Source: Agrobacterium genomosp. 13 str. CFBP 6927
GTDB taxonomy: Bacteria > Pseudomonadota > Alphaproteobacteria > Rhizobiales > Rhizobiaceae
NCBI GenBank assembly: GCA_900012615.1
Contig: LT009756.1
Span: 2,481,966 to 2,544,465 of the forward strand
Direction of reading: 5' to 3'
DNA length: 62,500 bases
Of the stretch, positions 42,952 through 53,192 are shown piece after piece (within the stretch, counting starts at the first letter, position 1; every line of letters begins with the position of its first letter). A model generated the notes under the pieces. That model was not told the DNA's origin. It worked only from the letters and a program-made list of their open reading frames with translations, and did not search any database. Both the position numbers and the translations under genes were made by a program.

Positions 42952-44022
42952 ATGGCTGAAGTGAAATCACTCGATCAATACAGACTGCTAGGCCGATCCG
43001 GGCTGCGTGTCTCGCCGCTCTCGCTTGGCACGATGACCTTCGGGTCTGACTGGGGTTGGGGAGCCGACGCTGACGAGGCGAGGCGCATTTTCGATGCATA
43101 TGTCGACAGAGGCGGCAACTTCATCGATACCGCCGTCAACTACACCAACGGAGCCTCGGAACGCCTTCTTGGCGGCTTCATCAAAGAAAAGCGCGATAAT
43201 ATCGTGCTTGCGACCAAATTTACGATGGCCCGCGATCCGGCGAATATCAATTCCGGCGGCAACCATCGTTTCAACCTCGTGCGGTCGGTAGAAACGAGCC
43301 TGCGCCAACTGGACACGGACCGGATCGATCTCCTTTACCTGCATGCCTGGGATTTCACGACATCGCCCGAAGAAGCCATGCGCTCGCTCGATGACCTCGT
43401 GAGAGCCGGCAAGATCCTCTATGTTGGCATTTGTAACACGCCCGCATGGCGCGTGGCGCAGATGCAGACCCTTGCCGATCTCCGCGGCTGGTCACCCTTC
43501 GTGGCGCTTCAGATCGAATACAGCCTGGTCGAGCGGACCGTCGAACATGAGCTTATGCCCATGGCCAAGGCGCTGGGCCTCGGTGTTCTTCCATGGTCCC
43601 CGCTCGGCGGCGGCATCCTCACGGGCAAATATGGCCGCGCGGATCTGAGCGACGAAAATGGGGCGAATGTCGCGGCAACCCGCAAGGGCGTGATCGCATC
43701 GACCGGCCACCTCAATGAACGCTCGCTCGCCGTCGCCGATGTCGTCGGCGCAGTCGCGGAGGAACTCGGCGTTTCGCGATCGCAGGTCGCCCTTGCCTGG
43801 ACGCTGATCAATCCCGCAGTCGTTTCCCCGGTCATGGGCGCACGCACCCTTGAGCAGGCCGAGGATAATTTCGGCGCCTTGAGCATTTCCTTCACGCAGG
43901 ATCAGCTTGAGCGACTGAACAGGGCCAGCGCTCCACAGCCGATCTTCCCGGAGCGCTTTATCGGCCGGCCGATGGCGCAGCAGCTCATCTTCGGAACGAA
44001 CACCGTCAGCAAACAGGCATAA
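42952..44022 (+). CDS. Aldo/keto reductase
   Basis: A 356-residue NADPH-dependent oxidoreductase. The catalytic tetrad can be placed: Asp in F-I-D-T-A, Tyr in V-N-Y-T-N-G, Lys in L-A-T-K-F and His in L-Y-L-H-A-W. The length and S-V-x-Q-x-x-Y replacement fit the AKR11/YajO-like group. ATG 42952 follows GGAG at a good distance; ATG 42937 is in frame upstream. The substrate is unknown. The divergent AraC gene is its probable regulator. Confidence 0.87.
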   Translation: MAEVKSLDQYRLLGRSGLRVSPLSLGTMTFGSDWGWGADADEARRIFDAYVDRGGNFIDTAVNYTNGASERLLGGFIKEKRDNIVLATKFTMARDPANINSGGNHRFNLVRSVETSLRQLDTDRIDLLYLHAWDFTTSPEEAMRSLDDLVRAGKILYVGICNTPAWRVAQMQTLADLRGWSPFVALQIEYSLVERTVEHELMPMAKALGLGVLPWSPLGGGILTGKYGRADLSDENGANVAATRKGVIASTGHLNERSLAVADVVGAVAEELGVSRSQVALAWTLINPAVVSPVMGARTLEQAEDNFGALSISFTQDQLERLNRASAPQPIFPERFIGRPMAQQLIFGTNTVSKQA

Positions 44023-44034
44023 TCTACGTAACCC

Positions 44035-44072
44035 TGCCTCTCGCCGGCGTTTGCGGACACCGGCGAGAGGCA
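44035..44072. terminator. Bidirectional hairpin between the aldo/keto reductase and dgdA
   Basis: Perfect 13-bp inverted repeat (44035-44047 with 44060-44072) and a 12-base loop, in a 69-bp gap between convergent genes. Confidence 0.65.
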
Positions 44073-44091
44073 AATCACGACTGCGGCAAAC

Positions 44092-45441
<1,350 letters not shown>

Positions 45442-45526
45442 TTATCTTCCCGGAGAATAACAAGCGCTTGCCGTCCCAGTCTAATTGATAGTATTTTACT
45501 CAGATATTGATAATTTTGATATCGCC

Positions 45527-46420
45527 ATGCTCGACCTGACACTCCTGAAGAACTTTGTCATCGTTGCCCGTGCCGGCTCCATCAGCGTGGCTGCGATGCA
45601 GGTTGGGCGCACGCAATCGGCGCTGAGCACGCAGATGCAGCGGCTTGAAGAACTGGTCGGCCACACCCTGCTTCAGCGAACGGGCTCCGGCGTGCGGGTG
45701 ACTGCTGCCGGCGAGAAACTTCTCGCCCATGCCAGCGCGCTCCTTGCCCGGCACGACGAGATCCTTGCCGACATGAGCGGGGAGACATTGCAGGGCGCCG
45801 TAAGCCTGGGGTGCCCTGAGGATTATTCGATTGCCTTCCTGCCGGAGCTGCTGCGCGGCTTCTGCGCCAGCCACCCCAAGGTCGAACTGCGCATGGTTTG
45901 CGCACCGACAATAGAATTGCGTCCACTCCTCCAGCGGCGGCAGATCGACATCGCGCTGGTCTCGCAATCCGATCCGGACCATGACGGCGTCCTGCGCAGG
46001 GAGAGCTTCGTCTGGGTTGCGGATAAGCCGGAACCGAATCTGCTTGCCAAGGACATTCTGCCGCTCGCTCTCTCGGCACCGGCGACACTTGACCACCGTG
46101 CGGCCTGTGATGCCATGGAAGCTGCCAATCGCCGTTACCGTGTTGCCTTTGCCAGTAACAGCCTTGCCGGCCTCATCGCCATCGCCCGCTCCGGCCATGC
46201 GATCAGCGTCCTGACAAGGACAGCCGTTCCGCCCGATCTTCATATCGTGGAAAAGGGGCTGCCGCCCCTGCCGACCATCGGTATTGCGATGGAATTTGCC
46301 GATCCGCAGACATCCTCGACCGTCCGAGTTCTCGGCGACCATATCCGCGCCGTTCTTCCGGGCTTGAACACCGTTACATCTTCCGAGCGATCCACAGCAG
46401 GATCATTGGCGAGTTCCTGA
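45527..46420 (+). CDS. dgdR: LysR-family regulator of dgdA
   Basis: A 297-residue LysR protein. The N-terminal helix-turn-helix (about residues 18-40, S-I-S-V-A-A-M-Q-V-G-R-T-Q-S-A-L-S) is followed by the effector-binding domain, with G-C-P-E-D-Y near residue 97. I begin at ATG 45527 (MLDLTLLKNF, the usual LysR start), not the frame start at 45485. The 100-bp gap to dgdA has repeated ATTGATA words and a GATAT/ATATC inverted repeat, the likely binding site. Symbol by analogy with Burkholderia. Confidence 0.85.
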   Translation: MLDLTLLKNFVIVARAGSISVAAMQVGRTQSALSTQMQRLEELVGHTLLQRTGSGVRVTAAGEKLLAHASALLARHDEILADMSGETLQGAVSLGCPEDYSIAFLPELLRGFCASHPKVELRMVCAPTIELRPLLQRRQIDIALVSQSDPDHDGVLRRESFVWVADKPEPNLLAKDILPLALSAPATLDHRAACDAMEAANRRYRVAFASNSLAGLIAIARSGHAISVLTRTAVPPDLHIVEKGLPPLPTIGIAMEFADPQTSSTVRVLGDHIRAVLPGLNTVTSSERSTAGSLASS

Positions 46421-46491
46421 TGTAAGTCAGCATCCATCGCCTTCACGTCCAGACCTGTCCAGCGCGCGGCAAAAGCCCAGAGATGGGCCTG

Positions 46492-46824
46492 CTATGAACC
46501 AGCCCCCAGAAAAGCCAGACGGGTCAGGAGCGTGTAGTGGGATTCCGAGACCATCAAAGCTGTGAAAACCAGAACGAGGACGGGGGGAAGAAGGACGGCG
46601 TAGATCAAGATCAGCCGTTCCCAGGCCATATGCATGAAAATCGCAATGATCAGCCCGGCCTTCAGCGCCATGAACAGGAGGATCAGCGACCATCTGGGAT
46701 AGCTCTGTATGCCGAGATAGTCGACGAGATAGGAGCAGGCGCTGAGGATAAAAAGCAGTCCCCAGACCACCATATAAAGTTTTATCGGATGCTGCTGTCC
46801 CTGTTGTGACTGTTGCTGCGCCAT
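46492..46824 (-). CDS. Cytochrome oxidase small subunit (subunit IV, CyoD-like)
   Basis: A 110-residue protein with three membrane helices (about 15-35, 43-65 and 75-97) and F-M-H-M-A-W between the second and third, as in prokaryotic oxidase subunit IV. ATG 46824 is the start used; the frame continues upstream but overlaps the subunit III gene. It is the last gene of the alternative oxidase operon, and starts 14 bp after the subunit III stop. Confidence 0.82.
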   Translation of the reverse strand: MAQQQSQQGQQHPIKLYMVVWGLLFILSACSYLVDYLGIQSYPRWSLILLFMALKAGLIIAIFMHMAWERLILIYAVLLPPVLVLVFTALMVSESHYTLLTRLAFLGAGS

Positions 46825-46838
46825 GATGCCATGCTCCC

Positions 46839-47561
46839 TCACCACAGATAGAAGAATGCAAAAATGAAGACCCACACCAGATCCACGAAGTGCCAGTAAA
46901 GCCCGGTTATCTCGACGATCTCGTAATTGCCTTTCCGGCTGGTGAAAAATCCTCGTCTTTCCTGATCGAAATCTCCCCGCCAGACCTTTCGCGCCACGAT
47001 CAGAAGGAACACCACCCCGATCGAAACATGGGTGCCGTGAAAACCCGTGATCATGAAGAAGGACGAACCGAATTGCGCGGCACCGAAGGGGTTTTCCCAG
47101 GGGCGAACACCCTCCCCGATCAGTTTCGTCCATTCGAATGCCTGCATTCCGACGAATGTCGCGCCGAGGGCGGCAGTCACCAGCATCAGCGCGGCGGTTT
47201 TGCGCCGATCGCGGCGGTATCCGAAATTGACGGCCATGGCCATCGTGCCGCTGCTGCTGATGAGGACGAAGGTCATGATCGCAATCAGGATCAGCGGAAT
47301 CTCCTTGCCACCGATCGTCAGGGCGAAAACCTCGCTCGGATTGGGCCAGGTGGCGGTGGTCGACATGCGTGCGGACATATAGGCCAGAAGAAAGCAGCCG
47401 AAAATGAAGGTGTCGCTCAGGATGAAAATCCACATCATCGCCTTGCCCCAGGAGACGCTCTTGAACGCCCGCTGGTCCGATGACAGATCAGCGGCCACGC
47501 CGCGCAGTCCCGTGGGCCGCAGATGTGGATCGCTTAAGGGTCTTTCCGTGGATGCGGTCAT
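46839..47561 (-). CDS. coxP: Cytochrome c oxidase subunit III (second copy in operon)
   Basis: A 240-residue, five-helix subunit III. Typical motifs are E-W-T-K-L in the middle, F-F-M-I-T-G-F-H-G-T-H-V and Y-W-H-F-V-D-L-V-W at the C-terminus. ATG 47561 follows GGAG at nine bases; the longer GTG start would abut the ribosome site. It follows a related subunit III-like gene, as in the coxMNOP cluster of Bradyrhizobium. Symbol by analogy with that cluster and its order. Confidence 0.82.
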   Translation of the reverse strand: MTASTERPLSDPHLRPTGLRGVAADLSSDQRAFKSVSWGKAMMWIFILSDTFIFGCFLLAYMSARMSTTATWPNPSEVFALTIGGKEIPLILIAIMTFVLISSSGTMAMAVNFGYRRDRRKTAALMLVTAALGATFVGMQAFEWTKLIGEGVRPWENPFGAAQFGSSFFMITGFHGTHVSIGVVFLLIVARKVWRGDFDQERRGFFTSRKGNYEIVEITGLYWHFVDLVWVFIFAFFYLW

Positions 47562-47573
47562 GATCGACACTCC

Positions 47574-48275
47574 TCACGTGACCAATTGACGGCAGAGATC
47601 GACAAAACTATTCGCCCAGCCGGCGAAGATTGCAAAAAGGATCAGCCAGACGACGAACATGAAATGCCAGTAGATGGCGCAGAGATCCACGCTCAGGCGA
47701 ACTCCCGCAGCAGCGCCGATCCGGGCGCGGATTGCCGTGCGCCCGAGCACGAAAAGCCCGCCCAATATGTGCAGGCCATGCAATCCGGTGATCATGTAGA
47801 AGAAGCTGTTCGATGGGTTATCCGCCAGCACATAACCCGCGGACGCCAGTTGCCGCCACGCCAGACCCTGCCCGGCAACAAAGAGAACAGCCGTAACAAA
47901 CGCCACGGCAAGCGCCACGTCCAGCATTTCGCGCCGATCTACGCGGGCTTCGGTTTTCGCCCATTGCAGCGCGACGCTGCTGGCGGCAAGGGCCACCGTA
48001 TTTACCCACAGCAACCGCGGGATCGGGATACCCCACCAGTCGGCACCGCCCATGCGGCCGAGATAGGCGCTGATGAACAGTGTGAACAGGGCGCCGACGA
48101 CAGCAAGAAAAATGCCGAGCCCAAGTTTCGCGATTGTTTCCGATGAGCCCCGCATCCCCTGCGCATCGTCTGACACGCCCGCTTCCAGCCAGGGCTTCGA
48201 GGTTAACCGCTGGCTGGCCATCCACCAGCCGATAATGCCGGCAATACCGGCCATGAAAATGAGAATGGCGCTCAT
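47574..48275 (-). CDS. coxO: Cytochrome c oxidase subunit III-like protein (first copy)
   Basis: A 233-residue membrane protein related to subunit III: Y-M-I-T-G-L-H-G-L-H near residue 160 and Y-W-H-F-M-F-V-V-W at the end. Its N-terminus is less like standard subunit III. The start overlaps the coxN stop as ATGA, so it is translated with subunit I. Two subunit III-like genes side by side match the coxMNOP layout. The name is by analogy. Confidence 0.78.
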   Translation of the reverse strand: MSAILIFMAGIAGIIGWWMASQRLTSKPWLEAGVSDDAQGMRGSSETIAKLGLGIFLAVVGALFTLFISAYLGRMGGADWWGIPIPRLLWVNTVALAASSVALQWAKTEARVDRREMLDVALAVAFVTAVLFVAGQGLAWRQLASAGYVLADNPSNSFFYMITGLHGLHILGGLFVLGRTAIRARIGAAAGVRLSVDLCAIYWHFMFVVWLILFAIFAGWANSFVDLCRQLVT

Positions 48276-50050
48276 GACAACGCCCTCTCGGACGGTCCCG
48301 CCGCAGCCGGCTGGTTTTGCGGCAGGAAGTCCTCAGCCGCGCCAGGAACGCTGTAGTCATAGGGCCAGCGATAGACGACCGGCAGTTCCTTGCCCCAGTT
48401 TCCGTGAACCGGCGGCGTTTGTGGCGTCTGCCATTCCAGTGTCGTTGCCCGCCATGGATTGCCGCCCGCCTCTTTGCCCCAGCGCAGGCTCCAGGCGAGA
48501 TTGAACAGGAACAGCAGTTGCGCCGCGCCGACGATCAGCGCGGCGACGGTGATGAACATGTTGAGCGTATGCGCCGAGGGCAGAATGAATGCAGTCTCGC
48601 CCAGTTCGTAATAACGGCGCGGTACGCCCATCAGGCCAAGATAATGCATCGGGAAGAAGATGGCATAGGCGCCGAGAAAGGTGATCCAGAAATGGATATG
48701 CCCCATCGCCGCATTCAGCATGCGGCCGGTTACTTTCGGATACCAGTGATGGATCGCGCCGAAGACCACCATGATGGGCGCAACCCCCATCACCATGTGG
48801 AAATGGGCGACAACGAACATGGTATCCGAAAGCGGCACGTCGACGACGACATTGCCGAGGAAGAGACCGGTCAAGCCACCATTGATGAAGGTGACGATGA
48901 AGGCGAGCGCAAACAGCATCGGCAAATTCAGATGGATATCGCCGCGCCAGAGCGTCAGCACCCAATTATAGACCTTGATCGCCGTCGGCACGGCGATGAT
49001 CAGCGTCGTGGTAGCAAAAAAGAACCCGAAATTCGGGTTCATGCCGCTGACATACATATGATGCGCCCAGACGACAAAGCTCAGCGCCGCGATGATGACG
49101 ATCGCCCAGACCATCATCCGGTAACCGAAGATGTTCTTGCGCGCATGGGTGCTGATCAGATCCGAGACGATGCCAAAAGCAGGAAGCGCGACGATATAGA
49201 CCTCCGGATGGCCGAAGAACCAGAAGAGGTGCTGGAACAGGATGGGACTGCCGCCGCCCTGCTTCAACTGTTCGCCCATTTCGACGATGGCGGGCATGAA
49301 GAAACTCGTGCCGAGCAACCGGTCGAACAACATCATCACGGCGGCGACGAAGAGCGCCGGGAAGGCAAGCAGCGCCATGACGGTCGCCGTGAATATGCCC
49401 CATATCGTCAGGGGCATGCGCATCAGTGTCATGCCGCGCGTGCGCCCCTGCAACACGGTGACGACGTAATTCAGCCCGCCCAAAGTGAAGCCGATGATGA
49501 ACAGGATCAGCGATGACAGCATCAGGATGATGCCCCAGTCGCGCCCGCCCGGCGTTCCCGAAAGCAGGGACTGCGGTGGATAAAGCGTCCATCCGGCACC
49601 CGTTGGCCCGCCGGGTGCGAAGAAGCCGGCGACCAGCACGAGCACGGCGAGCAGATAAAGCCAGTAGCTCAGCATGTTCGCATAGGGAAACACCATGTCG
49701 CGGGCGCCGAGCATCAAGGGGATCAGATAATTGCCGAAACCGCCGAGAAACAATGCTGTCAGCAGATAGATCACCATGATCATGCCGTGCATGGTGATGA
49801 ACTGATAATAGTGCTCGGCATCGATGAAGGAGAAATAGCCGGGAAAACCGAGTTGCAGGCGCATCAACCAGGAAAGCACCAGCGCCACCATGCCGATTGC
49901 TGTCGCGGTCAGAAAATACTGGATGGCGATGATCTTGGCATCCTGACTGAAGACATATTTCGTCCACCAGCTTTTCGGGTGATAAAGCTCGACATCCTCG
50001 ACCTCGGCTGGCTGGATGACCTGCCCCGCGCCGGACCCAATTTCGACCAT
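48272..50050 (-). CDS. coxN: Cytochrome c oxidase subunit I (alternative, aa3-type)
   Basis: A 592-residue heme-copper oxidase subunit I with about 12 or more membrane helices. Visible heme and copper ligands include the histidine in Y-Q-F-I-T-M-H-G-M (low-spin heme a), H-P-E-V-Y in W-F-F-G-H-P-E-V-Y (CuB and the cross-linked tyrosine), the H-H-M-Y pair, and H-F-H-M-V-M-G. I use ATG 50050 (after GGAGG), since the frame upstream overlaps coxM. The Y-in-H-P-E-V-Y marks an A-type oxidase. Confidence 0.93.
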   Translation of the reverse strand: MVEIGSGAGQVIQPAEVEDVELYHPKSWWTKYVFSQDAKIIAIQYFLTATAIGMVALVLSWLMRLQLGFPGYFSFIDAEHYYQFITMHGMIMVIYLLTALFLGGFGNYLIPLMLGARDMVFPYANMLSYWLYLLAVLVLVAGFFAPGGPTGAGWTLYPPQSLLSGTPGGRDWGIILMLSSLILFIIGFTLGGLNYVVTVLQGRTRGMTLMRMPLTIWGIFTATVMALLAFPALFVAAVMMLFDRLLGTSFFMPAIVEMGEQLKQGGGSPILFQHLFWFFGHPEVYIVALPAFGIVSDLISTHARKNIFGYRMMVWAIVIIAALSFVVWAHHMYVSGMNPNFGFFFATTTLIIAVPTAIKVYNWVLTLWRGDIHLNLPMLFALAFIVTFINGGLTGLFLGNVVVDVPLSDTMFVVAHFHMVMGVAPIMVVFGAIHHWYPKVTGRMLNAAMGHIHFWITFLGAYAIFFPMHYLGLMGVPRRYYELGETAFILPSAHTLNMFITVAALIVGAAQLLFLFNLAWSLRWGKEAGGNPWRATTLEWQTPQTPPVHGNWGKELPVVYRWPYDYSVPGAAEDFLPQNQPAAAGPSERALS

Positions 50051-50105
50051 CTCCTGTCCTCCCTGTTTCCTCCGACGCGGTTTTTCCTTCAACGATGCAT
50101 GGCGC

Positions 50106-50921
50106 TCATCTGGCCGCCGACTTTTCCGCCAGGGCCAGCGATTTCGAGAAAGTCGGCTGCTGCTGTAACCAGGCCTGATAGTCGGCCTCGGTATCGACAA
50201 CGACGGTGCCGCGCATCTGCGGATGACCGACGCCGCACAGTTCCGCACAGAGAACCTCGAAGGTTCCGGTCCGTGTCGGCGTGAACCAGTAATAGGTGAC
50301 CGAACCGGGGATCATGTCCATCTTGGCCCGGAATTCCGGCACGTAGAAATCATGCACCACGTCGACCGCGCGCAGCAGCATTTTCACCGGCGTGCCGACG
50401 GGCAGATGCAACTCGCCGCCCTCGACGATGACATCGTCCATTCCGGCAGGATCGTTTCTGTTCACACCGAGCGGATTGTCAGGCGCAATGGCGCGCGTAT
50501 CCGCACGTCCGAGCCGTCCATCCGCCCCCGGCAGCCGGAAACTCCATTGCCATTGCTGACCGACGACTTCCACCTCACCCGCACCATCCGGAACAGTGAC
50601 GAATTGTTTCCACACAAAGAGGCCCGGCAACAGCATCGCGGCCACCCCGACCCCGGTTCCACCCGCCAGCCACCATTCCAGGCGCTTGTTCTCTGGCTGA
50701 TATGCGGCCCGGTTTCCGGGGCGGTGCCTGAAGCGGAACACGCAATAGGCGACAAACAATACGACGGCCGAGAAAACGAAGCCGGTGATCCAGAAGGTGA
50801 TGGTGATCGTATTGTCGATATAGCTCCAGTTCGACGCGATTGGCGTCCACCACCAAGGGCTGAGAAGATGGAATATGATCGATCCCACCACCAGTAGAAC
50901 GAGAACCACAACGACAGCCAT
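50106..50921 (-). CDS. coxM: Cytochrome c oxidase subunit II (alternative)
   Basis: A 271-residue subunit II with two N-terminal membrane helices (about 5-25 and 42-65), a third hydrophobic segment near 85-100, and a periplasmic cupredoxin domain that holds CuA. The ligands are visible: H-D-F-Y-V-P, then C-A-E-L-C-G-V-G-H-P-Q-M with both cysteines, His and Met. So electrons come from cytochrome c, and it is not a quinol oxidase. ATG 50921 directly follows GGGAGGAGG. First structural gene of the oxidase, 178 bp after the cytochrome c gene. Confidence 0.92.
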   Translation of the reverse strand: MAVVVVLVLLVVGSIIFHLLSPWWWTPIASNWSYIDNTITITFWITGFVFSAVVLFVAYCVFRFRHRPGNRAAYQPENKRLEWWLAGGTGVGVAAMLLPGLFVWKQFVTVPDGAGEVEVVGQQWQWSFRLPGADGRLGRADTRAIAPDNPLGVNRNDPAGMDDVIVEGGELHLPVGTPVKMLLRAVDVVHDFYVPEFRAKMDMIPGSVTYYWFTPTRTGTFEVLCAELCGVGHPQMRGTVVVDTEADYQAWLQQQPTFSKSLALAEKSAAR

Positions 50922-51099
50922 CGCCTCCTCCCCTGACACTTCCCTGACACGGCCGCGAATATTTCCACAATCCTGTCGCGAAATGTATTAGCATTATCTC
51001 ATGAACACGTCGGGCGGGCAATTGCGACGGCAATGGCGGTTCGCCCCTCTTTCGGCCTTATCACGTCGGTCCGACCCGGCTCTTCCACGCGTCATCCCG

Positions 51100-51486
51100 C
51101 TACTTGGAATATTGCTTAAGATAGGCGATCAGATTGGTGATCTCGGTGTCATCCTTCAGCCCGACAAAGGCCATTTTCGTGCCCTTAACCTTCGCCTTGG
51201 GGTCGTGCAGATAATCGCGAAGCGACGTCTCGTTCCACACCAGCCCGGCCTTGCCGGCATCCTGCATCGCCTGTGAATAGGCGAAATTCGGATGTGTGCC
51301 GGCGGTTCTGCCGAAAAGGCCGTTCAGCGAGGGCCCCACCTTGTTCTGGTCCGTTTCGGCCACATGGCAAATGCCGCATTTCTTGAAAATGGTGGCGCCT
51401 GCAGCAGGGTCGCCCTCCTGCGCGCGCGCCTCAAGCGGAAGGGTAATGGCGAAAAGCAGACAGACGGCAAGAAATCGATACAACAT
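51100..51486 (-). CDS. Class I cytochrome c
   Basis: A 128-residue exported cytochrome. After the signal peptide (cleavage A-R-A) comes the heme site C-G-I-C-H (Cys37, Cys40, His41) and a later axial methionine in G-T-K-M-A-F. The fold is of the cytochrome c2/mitochondrial c type. ATG 51486 is the likely start. It lies just upstream of coxM, so it may be the electron donor for this oxidase. Confidence 0.88.
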   Translation of the reverse strand: MLYRFLAVCLLFAITLPLEARAQEGDPAAGATIFKKCGICHVAETDQNKVGPSLNGLFGRTAGTHPNFAYSQAMQDAGKAGLVWNETSLRDYLHDPKAKVKGTKMAFVGLKDDTEITNLIAYLKQYSK

Positions 51487-51588
51487 GACATCCTCACGCG
51501 CTCCATCGCCATCCCGGCCGGCACAGCTCCCTTTGGGGGAAGCCGCAACGGCGGGAAGGATGATCGACAACTAGGTTTCGTTATGAAT

Positions 51589-52404
51589 TCAAGGCTTACG
51601 GTTTGGATAAACGGGAACGATCAATTTCCGATAGAGATGCCAGGTCGAATGTCCGAGGATGGGCATAACGACCGCAAGGCCGATGAAAACTGGGATCGTG
51701 CCGACGACGAGCAGCGCTGCGACGATCAGCCCCCAGAGCGCAACCGGAACCGGATTGGCAAGCGTGGCGCGTATGCTCGCATCCACCGCCGCGACCGCGC
51801 CGACATCCCGGTCCAGCATCAGCGGGAAAGCCACCACCGTTGTCGCCAGCACAATGACCGCGAAAACGAAACCTGCCAGGTTACCCCAGATGATGAGGGA
51901 CAGCCCTTGCGGGGTCGTCAGAACGTCTGACACAAATGTTGACAACGAGACCGGGCCAACCGCCTCGAAACTCGTGGTGTAGATGTGCTGCGCGACAATC
52001 AGCCAGACGACGAAAAGCGCAAACAGCATGACACCGACGGCAATGATCGACGGCAACGCCGGAGAGTGCCGAACCTCCAGTGCGTGACGCCAGGAGCTAT
52101 CCAACCCCTGCTCACGGCGTCGACTGATTTCATAAAGACCGATGGCCGCGATCGGCCCGATCAAGGCAAAACCTGACATCAAAGGATAAATCAGCGGCAG
52201 CAGATTAGCGCCGGAACTCCACATGATGAGAAAAACACCCGCGATCGGATACATAAGACAGATAAAAACGTAATGGGAGGGTTTCTCTCGAAAGTCCTCA
52301 AGCCCCAACTTCAGGGCATCCACAAGATCCGCTACATTTATCTTCCGGACTTCGGGGCGTGCAAATTCGCCGCTCGCGCCGGCCATGACATGGAATGCCG
52401 TCAT
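51589..52404 (-). CDS. DUF2189 membrane protein
   Basis: A 271-residue membrane protein with about six hydrophobic segments (first near 45-65) and the N-terminal V-x-D-L-x-x-A-L-x-x-G-x-x-D-F block typical of DUF2189. The family is often found next to cytochrome oxidase genes, and its function is unknown. ATG 52404 follows GGAGGAG. It is the first gene of the minus-strand oxidase group, though the 102-bp gap to the cytochrome c gene leaves room for another promoter. Confidence 0.82.
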   Translation of the reverse strand: MTAFHVMAGASGEFARPEVRKINVADLVDALKLGLEDFREKPSHYVFICLMYPIAGVFLIMWSSGANLLPLIYPLMSGFALIGPIAAIGLYEISRRREQGLDSSWRHALEVRHSPALPSIIAVGVMLFALFVVWLIVAQHIYTTSFEAVGPVSLSTFVSDVLTTPQGLSLIIWGNLAGFVFAVIVLATTVVAFPLMLDRDVGAVAAVDASIRATLANPVPVALWGLIVAALLVVGTIPVFIGLAVVMPILGHSTWHLYRKLIVPVYPNRKP

Positions 52405-53192
52405 AGCATCTCTCCTCCTGCGCCATGATCCGGCTGGCGGCATAGGGACGCCCGGTGACTTTTTATCCATGCGTCAAACCGCAACCGGTAACTTTGAATC
52501 TATCAAATATTCTCGTATTTGTCGCCTATTCTTTAAATTAGAAAAAATAGATGTTTGCCGTCGGCATGACCGGCGAGTCCCCAAACCGACCCTATGAAGA
52601 CGATTCTCACCTTCACGCTCCCTGAGCTTGGCAGCGTGACACGTCATGGGGAGTGAAACTGCCTGCGGGATCGAAAAGAAACGCAGTCATACGAAGCCCT
52701 GCATCTTCTCGTCAAAATCCGCGCGATAGCCATAGATTAAATTCAGAATTATACTTTGCTGGATAAGCATGAAATAAGGCATATTGCGGATTTAATCAAA
52801 TTAAATATGCAAATATATTAATTTATATGAAAATAAAATTATGATATTTAAGTAGATTATGCTTTGTAAATATATAGAATCAAAAATATAAAAGAATTAA
52901 ATTTACAATTATCAAGTATTAACTCGACTTTAAATGTTTAAATGATATGAACCTCATATCGCAACAATTCTTAGGCGATAGAAATTATTGAGCGGCATTC
53001 GCACAAGCTAGCGTGGAAAATCCGGGCCAATTCTCCGGCTCGAATTGCATGATGCTTTTCCGGCGCAGGTTCACATGAGCCATGTTCTTCACAATTTCGC
53101 TTTATTTGCAGATGTCGGACCGTTGCCGTCAAGAACGGTGTCTGGCGGCAGATAGGCGTGACCAGTCGCCATCCGGTTAAAGGGACACGTTC
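52405..53192. other. 788-bp intergenic region with strong AT-rich segment
   Basis: No convincing gene lies here. The stretch 52720-52990 is very rich in A and T (long runs such as TTAAATATGCAAATATATTAA), in contrast to the GC-rich surroundings. It separates the oxidase operon (minus) from the octapeptide-repeat gene (plus), and may be a curved or silencer-bound promoter region or recently acquired DNA. The repeat gene's ribosome site AAAGGGA is at the right edge. Confidence 0.6.
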
